From: Mycoplasma sp. CAG:956
Lineage (GTDB): Bacteria > Bacillota_I > Bacilli_A > RF39 > UBA660
DNA: 40,025 nt
NCBI GenBank assembly: GCA_000433475.1
Contig: HF993078.1
Location: 1 to 40,025, forward strand
Reading direction: 5' to 3'
Shown here piece after piece: positions 8,562 to 17,085 of the stretch. The stretch's first letter is position 1; each line of letters begins with the position of its first letter. Position numbers and translations under genes: made by a program. Under the pieces are notes generated by a model. It was not told the origin of the DNA and ran no database searches. It saw only the letters and a list, made by a program, of their open reading frames with translations.

Positions 8562-8572
8562 CTAAAAGCCTC

Positions 8573-8941
8573 CTATATTACTTCACTAGCAAGAGATACA
8601 ATCTTCATATAATCTTTATCACGAAGTTCTCTTGCAACTGGTCCTAAAACTCTTGTTCCAACTGGACTCTTATCATCTTTAATTAAAACGCAAGCATTAT
8701 CATCAAATTTGATATAAGAACCATCTTTTCTTCTAACGCCTTCAACGCTTCTTACAATAACTGCTTTAACTACTTTACCTTCTGGAATATTAGAGTTTGG
8801 AATAGCCTTTTTAACAGTTCCAACAACTACATCTCCGATATTACCATATTTAACTTTAGAGCCACCCATTACACGAATAACAAGCAATTCTCTTGGTCCT
8901 GAATTATCAGCAACTTTTAATCTACTTTCTTGCATTACCAT
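8573..8941 (-). CDS. rplN: 50S ribosomal protein L14
   Basis: L14 forms an intersubunit bridge and is the docking site of silencing factor RsfS. The 122-residue protein has QESRLKVADNSGPRELLVI and the closing LGPVARELRDKDYMKIVSLA. GGAGG sits 7 bases before the ATG at 8941; the Met two codons further in has no better site. Confidence 0.97.
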   Translation of the reverse strand: MVMQESRLKVADNSGPRELLVIRVMGGSKVKYGNIGDVVVGTVKKAIPNSNIPEGKVVKAVIVRSVEGVRRKDGSYIKFDDNACVLIKDDKSPVGTRVLGPVARELRDKDYMKIVSLASEVI

Positions 8942-8952
8942 AATGATACCTC

Positions 8953-9213
8953 CTATAGAATTACAGCTTCTTCTACTACTTTAACTAGTTCATATCTTTT
9001 AGTCTTAGATAATGGTCTAGTAGCAGCAATTCTTACTGTATCTCCTTCTTTAGCTACATTATTTTCATCATGAGCTACATATTTTTTAGAGTATTTAACT
9101 CTTTTACCATAAAGTGGATGATTTTTATAAGTTTCAACTAAAACAGTAATAGTTTTATCGCATTTAGCAGATACAACTTTACCTACAAGTTCTGTTCTTT
9201 TAGTTTCTGCCAT
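8953..9213 (-). CDS. rpsQ: 30S ribosomal protein S17
   Basis: S17 is a primary 16S rRNA binder with an OB-fold. Starting at the ATG at 9213 (MAETKRTELVGKVVSAKCDK) gives 86 residues, the family's usual length, with GGAGG at good distance. The frame is open to 9249, but those extra 12 codons overlap rpmC and match nothing in the family. Conserved features include the ETYKNHPLYGKRVKYSKKY loop. Confidence 0.96.
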   Translation of the reverse strand: MAETKRTELVGKVVSAKCDKTITVLVETYKNHPLYGKRVKYSKKYVAHDENNVAKEGDTVRIAATRPLSKTKRYELVKVVEEAVIL

Positions 9214-9214
9214 A

Positions 9215-9421
9215 TTAGTTTTCTCCTCCCTCTGATAATTCTCTTTCACGAAGAATAGTTTTCATTCTCGCTACATCTTTTCTTAATTCATGGATTTTAG
9301 AAGGTTTTTCTAAACTTCCAGTTGATTGTTTAAATCTTAAATCTAACAATTCTTTTTTAGATTCAGTAATTTTCTTAGTTAAATCTTCACTAGTTAATTT
9401 TCTTAATTCATTAACCTTCAT
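9215..9421 (-). CDS. rpmC: 50S ribosomal protein L29
   Basis: L29 is a small helical-hairpin protein at the exit tunnel, part of the SRP and trigger factor docking site. The 68-residue product has the ELRKLTSEDLTKKI helix and the HELRKDVARMKTILRERE signature. Its ATG lies inside the end of rplP, an 11-base overlap, and it stops one base before rpsQ. Confidence 0.96.
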   Translation of the reverse strand: MKVNELRKLTSEDLTKKITESKKELLDLRFKQSTGSLEKPSKIHELRKDVARMKTILRERELSEGGEN

Positions 9422-9836
9422 TAGAAATACCTTCTTTCTTTACAAATTTGCATGTAACAGGTAATTTATGGGAAGCTAAACGAAGTGCTTCACGAGCTGT
9501 TGCTTCATCAATATCACTGATTTCAAACATAATTTTACCTTTTTTAACTACTGCAACCCAATCATCAACATTACCTTTTCCGGTACCTTGACGAGTTTCT
9601 AGTGGTTTTTTAGTTAATGCTAAATGTGGGAAAATATTAATATATACTTTGCCACCACGTTTCATGTAACGTGTCATAGCAATACGAGCAGCTTCAATTT
9701 GACGAGCAGAAATCCATGCACCTTCTTTAGCCATTAGACCATAATCACCTAAATGAAGTTCTGTATTACCTTTAGCATGTCCATCGTAACTTACTCTATG
9801 AGGTTTACGATATTTAGTTCTTTTTGGAATTAACAT
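9411..9836 (-). CDS. rplP: 50S ribosomal protein L16
   Basis: L16 helps position A-site tRNA and is a late-assembling 50S protein. The 141-residue protein has the opening LIPKRTKYRKPHR, the ARIAMTRYMKRGGKVYINIFP block and the MGxGKG-like loop GTGKGNVDDWVAVVKKG. Its start codon lies 23 bases inside the 3' end of rpsC, and its own end overlaps rpmC by 11 bases, so L29, L16 and S3 are probably translationally coupled. Confidence 0.97.
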   Translation of the reverse strand: MLIPKRTKYRKPHRVSYDGHAKGNTELHLGDYGLMAKEGAWISARQIEAARIAMTRYMKRGGKVYINIFPHLALTKKPLETRQGTGKGNVDDWVAVVKKGKIMFEISDIDEATAREALRLASHKLPVTCKFVKKEGISNEG

Positions 9837-10494
9837 TTATAGTCTCTCCCTTCTTAACATTTTTAGTTGGAAGAATTTCTCCTTTATAAATCCAAACTTT
9901 AACACCAATGATACCATAAGTAGTTAAAGCCTCAGCAGTACCATAATCAATGTCAGCACGAACAGTATGTAAAGGAACAGTACCTTCAGTATAACCTTCG
10001 CCTCTTGCCATTTCAGCACCGCCAACACGACCAGATACTAAAGTTTTAATACCCTTAGCCCCAGCCTTCATTGCATTTCTGATTGCACGTTTTTGAACAC
10101 TTCTAAATGGTGCTCTTGCTTCAATTTGTAAAGCAATATTTTGTGCAACGATTTGTGCATTTAAATCTGGATTTTTAACTTCAACGATAGATAAATAAAT
10201 ATCTTCGCCAACTAACTTCTTTAATTTATTTCTTAATTTTTCGATGTCTTCTCCACCTTTGCCAATGATTACTCCTGGTTTAGCAGATTTAATAGTAACA
10301 TCACATCTTTTTTCATTTCTTTCAATAACGATTGAGGCAACTGCTGCTTCTTTTAGTTCTTTTGCTAAGAATGAACGAATTTTAATATCATTATTTAAAC
10401 ATTTAGCAAAATCATTATTGTTGGCAAACCATTTAGATTCCCAATCTTTATTAACACCAATTCTTAAGCCAATTGGACTTACCTTTTGTCCCAT
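9814..10494 (-). CDS. rpsC: 30S ribosomal protein S3
   Basis: S3 forms part of the mRNA entry channel with helicase activity. The 226-residue protein shows the GQKVSPIGLRIGVNKDWESKW opening, the KH domain with VIIGKGGEDIEKLR, and the C-terminal GRVGGAEMARGEGYTEGTVPLH signature. The ATG shares one base with the rplV stop (TAATG). Confidence 0.97.
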   Translation of the reverse strand: MGQKVSPIGLRIGVNKDWESKWFANNNDFAKCLNNDIKIRSFLAKELKEAAVASIVIERNEKRCDVTIKSAKPGVIIGKGGEDIEKLRNKLKKLVGEDIYLSIVEVKNPDLNAQIVAQNIALQIEARAPFRSVQKRAIRNAMKAGAKGIKTLVSGRVGGAEMARGEGYTEGTVPLHTVRADIDYGTAEALTTYGIIGVKVWIYKGEILPTKNVKKGETINVNSKKN

Positions 10495-10841
10495 TATTTT
10501 GCCTCCTTAACGTTATCACTAACTTTAATAGTTATATGACTAGTACGTTTATCGTGTCTATCAACATTTGAACGACTACCGAATCTAATTTTCTTACGAG
10601 TTACACCTGGATTAATGTAACATTCACTGATAACTAGATCGGATTCTTTAGCACCATTATTATTAACAGCGTTTGCAACAGCACTATTTAAAACTTTGCT
10701 GATTAAACGACTAGCTTTTGTATTTGTATTAGCTAAAATACCTTGTGCAGTCTTAACATCCTTACCACGAACTAAGTCAAGAGTCATTCTTGCTTTACGT
10801 GGAGGAACTTGTGCACCTTTATGTATTGCGTATGCTTCCAT
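10494..10841 (-). CDS. rplV: 50S ribosomal protein L22
   Basis: L22 lines the nascent peptide tunnel with its extended beta-hairpin. The 115-residue product has KGAQVPPRKARMTLDLVRGK, the long alpha region and the hairpin GVTRKKIRFGSRSNVDRHDKR; the hairpin carries one of the macrolide-sensitive constrictions in this family. It follows rpsS by 14 bases. Confidence 0.97.
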   Translation of the reverse strand: MEAYAIHKGAQVPPRKARMTLDLVRGKDVKTAQGILANTNTKASRLISKVLNSAVANAVNNNGAKESDLVISECYINPGVTRKKIRFGSRSNVDRHDKRTSHITIKVSDNVKEAK

Positions 10842-10855
10842 TCTAATTATCCTTC

Positions 10856-11119
10856 CTATTTTTGACCAGCATGGCCACCAAATTTACGAGTTAACGCAAA
10901 TTCACCAAGCTTATGTCCTACCATATCTTCAGTTATATAAACTGGAATAAATTCTTTTCCGTTATGAACAGCAATTGTATGTCCTACAAAGTCAGGGAAA
11001 ATTGTTGAACGACGTGAATAAGTTTTAACAACTTCTTTTTTACCAGTTTCATTTAATTTTTGAACTTTCTTAAGTAATCTATCGAATACATAAGGTCCTT
11101 TTTTTAAACTTCTTGCCAT
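10856..11119 (-). CDS. rpsS: 30S ribosomal protein S19
   Basis: S19 pairs with S13 in the 30S head. The 87-residue protein begins MARSLKKGPYVFDRLLKK and contains the conserved TYSRRSTIFPDFVGHTIAVHNGKEF-type region ending in KLGEFALTRKFGGH. It is a few residues shorter at the C-terminus than typical (about 92). Confidence 0.97.
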   Translation of the reverse strand: MARSLKKGPYVFDRLLKKVQKLNETGKKEVVKTYSRRSTIFPDFVGHTIAVHNGKEFIPVYITEDMVGHKLGEFALTRKFGGHAGQK

Positions 11120-11132
11120 TATTTAAATCCTC

Positions 11133-11963
11133 CTACTTCTTTCTACGACTAACAATTAACTTGTCAGATGCTTTCTTATTCTTTCTAGTCTTCAAGCCTA
11201 GAGCTGGTTTACCCCAAGGAGTCATTGGTGCCTTACGTCCAATTGGAGTACGGCCTTCGCCACCACCATGTGGGTGATCATTAGGGTTCATAACAGAACC
11301 ACGGTTTGTTGGATTAACACCCATATGACGTTTTCTACCAGCTTTACCAATGTTTACAAGTTCGAAGTCTTCGTTACCTACAACACCGATTGTAGCCATA
11401 CAAGTACCTAAAACTTTTCTTGTTTCACCAGATTGTAATCTTAACATTACATATTTACCTTCACGACCAAGAATTTGTGCACTTGCACCAGCAGAACGAG
11501 CTAGTTCAGCACCCTTTCCTGGTTGAAGTTCGATGCAATGAACAACAGTACCAACAGGAATAACTTCTAGAGGAAGAGCATTACCAACTTTGATATCAGC
11601 ATCTCTACCAGATTCAATAATCATTCCTACTTTTAAATCTTTTGGTGCAATAATATATCTTTTTTCACCATCTAAATAATTAATAAGAGCAATATTAGCA
11701 TTACGATTTGGATCATATTCAATAGTAGCAACTTTACCAGTTACACCAGTTTTATTTCTCTTAAAATCAATTATTCTATATTTTTGTTTAGCGCCGCCAC
11801 CAATGTGTTGAACAGTCATTCTACCTTGATTATTTCTACCACCAGATTTAGTCTTTTTAACTAAAAGGCTTTTTTCAGGAGTAGTAGTAGTAATTTCTGT
11901 ATTAGCAAGTGTCGACATACCTCTTCTACCATTAGTAGTAGGTTTATATTTCTTAATTGGCAT
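11133..11963 (-). CDS. rplB: 50S ribosomal protein L2
   Basis: L2 is required for subunit association and peptidyl-transferase centre integrity. The 276-residue protein has the RNA-binding domain (GGGAKQKYRIIDFKRNK) and the C-terminal signature MNPNDHPHGGGEGRTPIG, whose His is associated with peptidyl transferase function in the family. The C-terminus ends in the usual basic KLIVSRRKK. Confidence 0.98.
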   Translation of the reverse strand: MPIKKYKPTTNGRRGMSTLANTEITTTTPEKSLLVKKTKSGGRNNQGRMTVQHIGGGAKQKYRIIDFKRNKTGVTGKVATIEYDPNRNANIALINYLDGEKRYIIAPKDLKVGMIIESGRDADIKVGNALPLEVIPVGTVVHCIELQPGKGAELARSAGASAQILGREGKYVMLRLQSGETRKVLGTCMATIGVVGNEDFELVNIGKAGRKRHMGVNPTNRGSVMNPNDHPHGGGEGRTPIGRKAPMTPWGKPALGLKTRKNKKASDKLIVSRRKK

Positions 11964-11979
11964 AATATCAGCTCCTATC

Positions 11980-12255
11980 CTAATATTCTATCTTTTCGCC
12001 ATCTTTTAATGTAACGATAGCTTTCTTGTAAGTCTTAGTTTTACCTGTATAACGACCTACTCTTTTGCTTTTTGCTTTAGTATTTACAGTATTAACGCTT
12101 GCAACTTTAACACCGAAATATTTTTCAATAGCATTTTTAATTTGGATTTTGTTAGCACTTTTACTAACTTTAAATGTATATACACCATTATTTTTAGCAT
12201 ACATAGATTTTTCAGTTATAACAGGTGCAATAATTACATCAGTATAATCTTTCAT
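11980..12255 (-). CDS. rplW: 50S ribosomal protein L23
   Basis: L23 is the main docking site for trigger factor and SRP at the tunnel exit. The 91-residue protein has DVIIAPVITEKSMYAKNNGVYTF and the NTVNTKAKSKRVGRYTGKTKTYKKAIV region. Its ATG overlaps the rplD stop by one base (TAATG). Confidence 0.97.
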   Translation of the reverse strand: MKDYTDVIIAPVITEKSMYAKNNGVYTFKVSKSANKIQIKNAIEKYFGVKVASVNTVNTKAKSKRVGRYTGKTKTYKKAIVTLKDGEKIEY

Positions 12256-12878
12256 TATTTAAGTGCCTCCTCTATCATCTTAACAGCAGCTTCTTCAACA
12301 ACTACATAATCAGCATTTACTAAATCATAGCAGTTAATTTCATCGCTCATAAGTGTATAAACATAACCAAGATTTCTTGTTGCTAAATATAGATTAGCAG
12401 CTTCATCAGCAGTTACAAATAACACTTTGCCGTCTAAGCCTAAAGTCTTAATTAATTCTTTAACTGTCTTAGTTTTGCTATCAGCGATTGCTAAAGAATC
12501 AACAACAATTAATTCTTTATTATTAACTTTATCAGTTAAAGCACTCTTAAGAGCTAAGTTTCTTTCTTTTTTATTCATTTTAAATGTGTAATCACGAGGA
12601 ACTACCCCACCAGCGATTCCACCACCACGCCATTGTGTAGCGCGAATACTACCTTGACGAGCACGTCCAGTACCTTTTTGTCTCCAAGGTTTTCTTCCAC
12701 CACCAGATACTTCAGCAACTGTCTTAGTTTTTGCAGTTCCTTGTCTAGTAGCAGCTAATTGTAAATCGATTGCTTTTTTCAAAACAACTTCATTTACCTC
12801 AATGCCAAATACTTTGGCATTTAATGTTAAATCTTTAGTTTTTTCATTTTTTAAATTCTTTACTTCAACTTTTGCCAT
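12255..12878 (-). CDS. rplD: 50S ribosomal protein L4
   Basis: L4 reaches into the exit tunnel through a long loop, seen here as GGGRKPWRQKGTGRARQGS followed by WRGGGIAGG. Its length (207) is normal. In E. coli L4 autoregulates the S10 operon by binding the leader; an equivalent role with the structured leader upstream of rpsJ here would be inference only. Confidence 0.97.
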   Translation of the reverse strand: MAKVEVKNLKNEKTKDLTLNAKVFGIEVNEVVLKKAIDLQLAATRQGTAKTKTVAEVSGGGRKPWRQKGTGRARQGSIRATQWRGGGIAGGVVPRDYTFKMNKKERNLALKSALTDKVNNKELIVVDSLAIADSKTKTVKELIKTLGLDGKVLFVTADEAANLYLATRNLGYVYTLMSDEINCYDLVNADYVVVEEAAVKMIEEALK

Positions 12879-12901
12879 AGATTAATCACCTTTCTAGAAA
12901 A

Positions 12902-13621
12902 TTAATTTTCTTGGTTTTCTTCTTTAGCTTCAGTGTCATCGTTAGCAACGCTATCAACAACTGTTTCGTATGAAACTAATTCATTATTTTCTGCTTTTCT
13001 TTCATTTTTAGCAGCAGATTTAATTAAAACTAAAGATTGTTTTGCACCTGGAACATTACCACTAACCAAAATATAGTTTTCAGCTGGATTTGCTTCAACA
13101 ACTACTAAATTTTGAATAGTAACAGTTTCACAACCCATATGTCCTGGTAAAGCCTTACCTGGTAATACTCTCATTGGTCTCATAGTACCCATTGAACCTG
13201 GTCTTCTATGATAACGTGATCCGTGTGCAGATGGACCACTCTTTTGGCCATGACGTTTAATAACGCCTTGTGTTCCGTGACCTTTGCTTGTTCCTGTAAC
13301 ATCTACTACTTCACCAGCAGCAAATAAGGAAGCATCTATTGTATCCCCTAAGTTATAAGAGCCTTCATAATCTCTTATTTCTTTTAAGAAGCGCTTAGGA
13401 TTTGTATTAGCCTTTTTAGCATGGCCAATACTAGCTTTAGTGGCGTTCTTTTCTTTTTTGTCACATACGCCTAATTGAATTGCATTGTAACCGTCATTTT
13501 CAACAGTCTTAACTTGCATAACAGTATTTTTTTCAACTTCAATTACTGTGACAGGAATTACTTTACCTTCTTTAGTGAAGACTTCAGTCATTCCAACCTT
13601 ACGTCCTAAGATTCCTTTCAT
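12902..13621 (-). CDS. rplC: 50S ribosomal protein L3 with acidic C-terminal extension
   Basis: L3 organises the peptidyl-transferase centre. The core has GILGRKVGMTEVF, the central loop GQKSGPSAHGSRYHRRPGSM and GKALPGHMG. At 239 residues it is about 30 longer than the usual 205-210. The extra C-terminal part is hydrophilic and acidic (ending in ANDDTEAKEENQEN) and has no counterpart that I recognise. The gene follows rpsJ by 20 bases, with GGAGG at the start. Confidence 0.96.
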   Translation of the reverse strand: MKGILGRKVGMTEVFTKEGKVIPVTVIEVEKNTVMQVKTVENDGYNAIQLGVCDKKEKNATKASIGHAKKANTNPKRFLKEIRDYEGSYNLGDTIDASLFAAGEVVDVTGTSKGHGTQGVIKRHGQKSGPSAHGSRYHRRPGSMGTMRPMRVLPGKALPGHMGCETVTIQNLVVVEANPAENYILVSGNVPGAKQSLVLIKSAAKNERKAENNELVSYETVVDSVANDDTEAKEENQEN

Positions 13622-13641
13622 AATTTTTCCTCCATTATTTA

Positions 13642-13947
13642 TTATAATTGTTTAATACTAATTGCAACTCCACTTGGTAAGTCTAAACGACTTAGAGCTT
13701 CAATAGTTTCTTTACTAGGTTCTTTTACTTCGATTAGTCTCTTATGAGTACGTGACTCGAATTGTTCACGTGCATCTTTGTACTTATGTACAGCTCTTAA
13801 TACTGTAACCTTTTCGATTTCAGTAGGAAGAGGAATTGGACCAGAAATAGTTCCCCCAGTTCTTTTTACAACATCTACAATCTTGCCAGCAGCTAAATCA
13901 ATACTTCTATGATCATATGCTTTAAGATTAATGCGTATTTTTGACAT
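13642..13947 (-). CDS. rpsJ: 30S ribosomal protein S10
   Basis: S10 is a 30S head protein and, as NusE, a partner of NusB in antitermination. The 101-residue protein has IRINLKAYDHRSIDLAAGKIV, the loop TGGTISGPIPLPTEIEKVTVL and the HKRLIEVKEP motif. It is the first gene of the ribosomal superoperon, with GGGAGG in the leader just ahead of the ATG at 13947. Confidence 0.98.
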   Translation of the reverse strand: MSKIRINLKAYDHRSIDLAAGKIVDVVKRTGGTISGPIPLPTEIEKVTVLRAVHKYKDAREQFESRTHKRLIEVKEPSKETIEALSRLDLPSGVAISIKQL

Positions 13948-14084
13948 TACATGTCCTCCCTTCGCCTATATCTAGTATAGACTTGCTCCGTAATGAATTA
14001 CCTGATATTGGCATTTTTGATTAATTTATATCAATCAACCTTGCCTAGCGTATCAGCAACCTCACACATCCCTGCAGTCATACA
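13948..14084 (-). promoter_or_regulatory. Structured 5' leader of the S10 ribosomal operon
   Basis: About 135 bases separate the predicted start of transcription from rpsJ. On the minus strand the segment 14056-14002 folds into one long interrupted hairpin: CTGATA/TATCAG, then GGCA/TGCC, then an 8-base-pair stem TTGATTGA/TTAATCAA (one G-U pair) closed by TATAAA. A second small hairpin CTATA-CTAGA-TATAG lies at about 13966-13980 just before the GGGAGG site. No U-tract follows the stems, so it is not a terminator. The sequence GTTGCTGATACGC and the stretch AAGTCTATACTAG resemble leaders I recall ahead of rpsJ in other Firmicutes. An autoregulatory function is inferred, not shown. Confidence 0.5.
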
Positions 14085-14090
14085 ATCAAA

Positions 14091-14120
14091 ATAATACCAT
14101 ACATTATACCTATAAATCAA
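14091..14120 (-). promoter_or_regulatory. Promoter of the S10 operon
   Basis: On the minus strand TTGATT (14120-14115) and TATTAT (14096-14091) are separated by 18 bases. TG one base before the -10 (TGGTATTAT) makes it an extended -10 promoter. Transcription would start near 14084. Confidence 0.6.
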
Positions 14121-14280
14121 GCATTTTTTTCATATTCCTACAATTTTTTTTGCCAATTTTTTTCATATAAAATTGTTTCTATCAATAGAAATATTTTCTT
14201 TTTTAAACATCACTTATAACATTAATATTTATATTATGGAATAAAAATAAAAATTAAAAATTCAATCCAAAGTTTCATCT

Positions 14281-14308
14281 AAAAAAGTTTCTATCAAACA
14301 ATAGGAAC
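14281..14308 (-). terminator. Probable terminator downstream of gpmI
   Basis: On the minus strand an 8-base stem with one mismatch (GTTCCTAT against ATAGAAAC) and a 6-base loop is followed by six T. It lies about 75 bases after the gpmI stop. The rest of 14121-14382 is AT-rich with no open frame or RNA gene that I can recognise. Confidence 0.45.
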
Positions 14309-14382
14309 CATAACAGAAAAGCAAGTTATAAATCTAATTTATATGCTTAAAATTTATTTTAATTTTATTTATTTAACACATT

Positions 14383-15909
14383 CTAATTTTCTTTAGTCTC
14401 ATTATCATTAACAAATAAAATATCAGTATTTTTCATTTCTGGAGGACATGCAATATCCATATACTTAAGAATAGTTGGAGCCACCATTGTTAAATCACCA
14501 TTTTTTAACTTAACAGACATATCTGTAACAATAAAAGGAACTGGATATAATGAATGAGTAGTTATAACATTATCATTATCATCTAACATATAATCACAAT
14601 TACCATGGTCAGCCATTATAAATAAAGTATAATCATTTTCTTTAGCCTTGCTAACAATACTGCCTAAACAATAATCAATCACTTCTAAAGCCTCAATAGT
14701 AGCATCTAAATTACCAGTATGTCCAACCATATCAGGGTTAGCAAAATTAACTAAAATAAAATCATAATCTTTATCTAAACATTCTAAGCATTTTTTAGTT
14801 ACTTCTTTACAACTCATCTCTGGTTTTAAATCATAAGTAGCAACCTTTGGACTAGGTACTAAATAACGATCGCATTTATCTAATTTATATTCCTTGCCAC
14901 CGTCAAAGAAATAAGTAACATGGGCATACTTTTCCGTTTCAGCAATACGAGCTTGTGATAAACCCAATTGAGCTAAATATACACCTAAACTGTTTTCAAT
15001 ATCTGGAGTATCTAAGAAATGATATGATTTTTTAGCTTCTTCGATTGGATAAATTGTAAATACTTGTAAATCTTTATATTTAATTGTTTCATACTCTTTG
15101 AAATTATTATCCGTTAATACTTGTAATATTTGCTTTGCACGATCAGGACGATAATTCATCCATAAAACGACATCCCCATCATTTATCTTAGGTGTACCTT
15201 CCATAATGATTGGTGGTAAAAATTCATCAGTAACATTCTTTTGATAGCAAAAGTTAATTGATTCTTTTAAATTTTTAACTTTAGCACCTGTCCCCATTGT
15301 AAGCATGTCACTATATAATTTAGTTCTATCCCACTTCTTATCTCTATCCATAGCATAATATCTGCCACAAACACTAGCTACCTCATTATAGCCATATTCT
15401 TTTAATTTAGCATTGACCTCATCAATATAGCCACCACTAGTCATTGTTCCTGTATCACGACCATCAGTAATAGCATGAACATAAACTTTTTCAATTCCCA
15501 TTTGATGTAAGTAATCAAGCATCCACATATTAAACTTGATATGTGAGTGAATTCCACCGTCAGATAGCAAACCTAACATATGAATTGGTTTATCATTTTC
15601 TTTAGCATATTCAACCATTTTTAAGAAATTTTCATTTTTTAAAATTTCTTTTTTACTAAACCAATCAGTTATTTCCATAAAATTTTGTTTAATCAAACGA
15701 CCAGCCCCAATAGTAGTATGTCCTACTTCACTATTACCCATTTGACCCTTTTCTAAACCAACAGCTCTTTCACTAGCAAGCAACTGACTATGAGGATACT
15801 CATTCCATAACTTCTTAAAATTTGGCATTTTAGCTAGCTTTACAGCATTGCCATGAACCGCATTACGAAGTCCAAAACCATCTAAAATTATTGTTAATAC
15901 TTTTTTCAT
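14383..15909 (-). CDS. gpmI: 2,3-bisphosphoglycerate-independent phosphoglycerate mutase
   Basis: It converts 3-phosphoglycerate to 2-phosphoglycerate in glycolysis, using two Mn ions and a phosphoserine intermediate. The 508-residue protein has the alkaline-phosphatase-superfamily metal site LTIILDGFG (Asp10), the catalytic Ser60 in GQMGNSEVGH, AITDGRDT, YRPDRAKQI and the C-terminal MADHGNCD. I start at ATG 15909, which has GGAG 8 bases upstream. A GTG three codons earlier would sit inside that ribosome-binding site. In sporulating Bacillus this enzyme is pH- and Mn-sensitive and is shut down in the forespore. Confidence 0.96.
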   Translation of the reverse strand: MKKVLTIILDGFGLRNAVHGNAVKLAKMPNFKKLWNEYPHSQLLASERAVGLEKGQMGNSEVGHTTIGAGRLIKQNFMEITDWFSKKEILKNENFLKMVEYAKENDKPIHMLGLLSDGGIHSHIKFNMWMLDYLHQMGIEKVYVHAITDGRDTGTMTSGGYIDEVNAKLKEYGYNEVASVCGRYYAMDRDKKWDRTKLYSDMLTMGTGAKVKNLKESINFCYQKNVTDEFLPPIIMEGTPKINDGDVVLWMNYRPDRAKQILQVLTDNNFKEYETIKYKDLQVFTIYPIEEAKKSYHFLDTPDIENSLGVYLAQLGLSQARIAETEKYAHVTYFFDGGKEYKLDKCDRYLVPSPKVATYDLKPEMSCKEVTKKCLECLDKDYDFILVNFANPDMVGHTGNLDATIEALEVIDYCLGSIVSKAKENDYTLFIMADHGNCDYMLDDNDNVITTHSLYPVPFIVTDMSVKLKNGDLTMVAPTILKYMDIACPPEMKNTDILFVNDNETKEN

Positions 15910-15977
15910 TGAAATCACTCCTAATAAATATTGGTACTAAAACTTAAAAATTATACATTTTCATACCAATCTCTTTT

Positions 15978-16006
15978 CTTATATTAGCAATCAAATATTA
16001 TCACAA
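15978..16006 (-). promoter_or_regulatory. Putative gpmI promoter
   Basis: TTGTGA and TATAAG on the minus strand with a 17-base spacer, placing the start about 60 bases ahead of gpmI. The remaining part of the 15910-16247 gap (16007-16201) is AT-rich with no other signal seen. Confidence 0.4.
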
Positions 16007-16201
16007 ATCTCCTACCATTTTCAAGATTTATTCTTATTTTTACTATTACTTTTATAGCATTTATATTTTTTCTTACCATTATTTTTTAAACTGTAATTTT
16101 TTTAAATATTATCTTTATTTGAAATATTGCCTATTCTTAATTTTTTTAAACTTCATTTATAACAACTAATTTTTAATAATCAACATTCCCCATATCTTAA
16201 G

Positions 16202-16242
16202 AAAAAAACTATCACCAAATAAAATTATTTAAAGTGATAGTT
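16202..16242 (-). terminator. Rho-independent terminator of spo0A
   Basis: A 9-base-pair perfect stem, AACTATCAC (16242-16234) with GTGATAGTT (16215-16207), is followed by a run of T on the minus strand. It begins 5 bases after the spo0A stop. Confidence 0.8.
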
Positions 16243-16247
16243 AATAA

Positions 16248-17018
16248 TTAAATACTACCATTACTTTTAGCTTCAATACTTAATTTATCAGCAATAGTAG
16301 CCAGAAATTCTGAATTAGTCGGTTTTGCCCTATCAAAATCGACAGAATGACCAAATATTTCTTCCATCAAGTCATAATCGCCTCTTGTCCAACTTACCTC
16401 AATGGCATGTCTAATAGCTCTTTCTACTCTAGAAGGAGTAGTGTTATACTTATCAGCAATAAAAGGATATACTTCTTTAGTAATTCCTCCTAAAACATTT
16501 GGATTATTATACATAAGTTCAATAGAATCTCTTATATATTGGTATCCTTTAATATGACTAGGCATACCAAGATCATGCAAAAGTCTAGAAATTTCTTTAG
16601 TCATTTCTTGCATTGGCTTTTTATCTTCTACTTCTTCTTTTTTCTTCAAAGTTCCAACATCAATAATTCTATCTTCTAGTAAACCTAAATCCATTCCTTT
16701 ATATAAAACAAATAAAATATTATACTCTCCAAGTAACTTTAATAAATCTAAATTAGTATTATACGTATAAAGAATTAATCTTTTATTAATATTTTCTTTT
16801 TTTAAATATTTTAAAATGCCAACCCCATCTAATGATGGTAAAACTAAGGATAAAATAATACAATCTATATCATCTTGATACTGCTTTATCATTTCTAATC
16901 CTTCTAAGCCATCACTACATTTATACTTTATATTAACTTGTGTACTACTTTTAGAATTTAAAAATTCAGAAAAACCCTTAATACTAGATACTTCATCTAT
17001 CATAAGTATATTTATCAT
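16248..17018 (-). CDS. spo0A: Sporulation master regulator Spo0A with degenerate receiver domain
   Basis: Spo0A is the DNA-binding response regulator that commits cells to sporulation. The C-terminal half (about residues 141-256) is a clear Spo0A effector domain, including LGMPSHIKGYQYIRDSIEL, TPSRVERAIRHAIEVSWTRG and AKPTNSEFLATIADKL, close to the Bacillus subtilis sequence. The N-terminal receiver (1-120) is much weaker. The acidic pair is Asp8-Glu9, and the strand that should end in the phosphorylated Asp reads CIILSLVLPSLDG, putting Ser57 at that site. The switch Thr85 remains; Lys107 is near but shifted by one. Phosphorelay control therefore looks lost or altered. It lies between pgk and gpmI with its own terminator. 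Confidence 0.93.
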   Translation of the reverse strand: MINILMIDEVSSIKGFSEFLNSKSSTQVNIKYKCSDGLEGLEMIKQYQDDIDCIILSLVLPSLDGVGILKYLKKENINKRLILYTYNTNLDLLKLLGEYNILFVLYKGMDLGLLEDRIIDVGTLKKKEEVEDKKPMQEMTKEISRLLHDLGMPSHIKGYQYIRDSIELMYNNPNVLGGITKEVYPFIADKYNTTPSRVERAIRHAIEVSWTRGDYDLMEEIFGHSVDFDRAKPTNSEFLATIADKLSIEAKSNGSI

Positions 17019-17085
17019 ATTTTCTCCCTTTTCGTACTACATAATTCCATTATAAATATAAATATTTCAAAACGCCACACTATAT

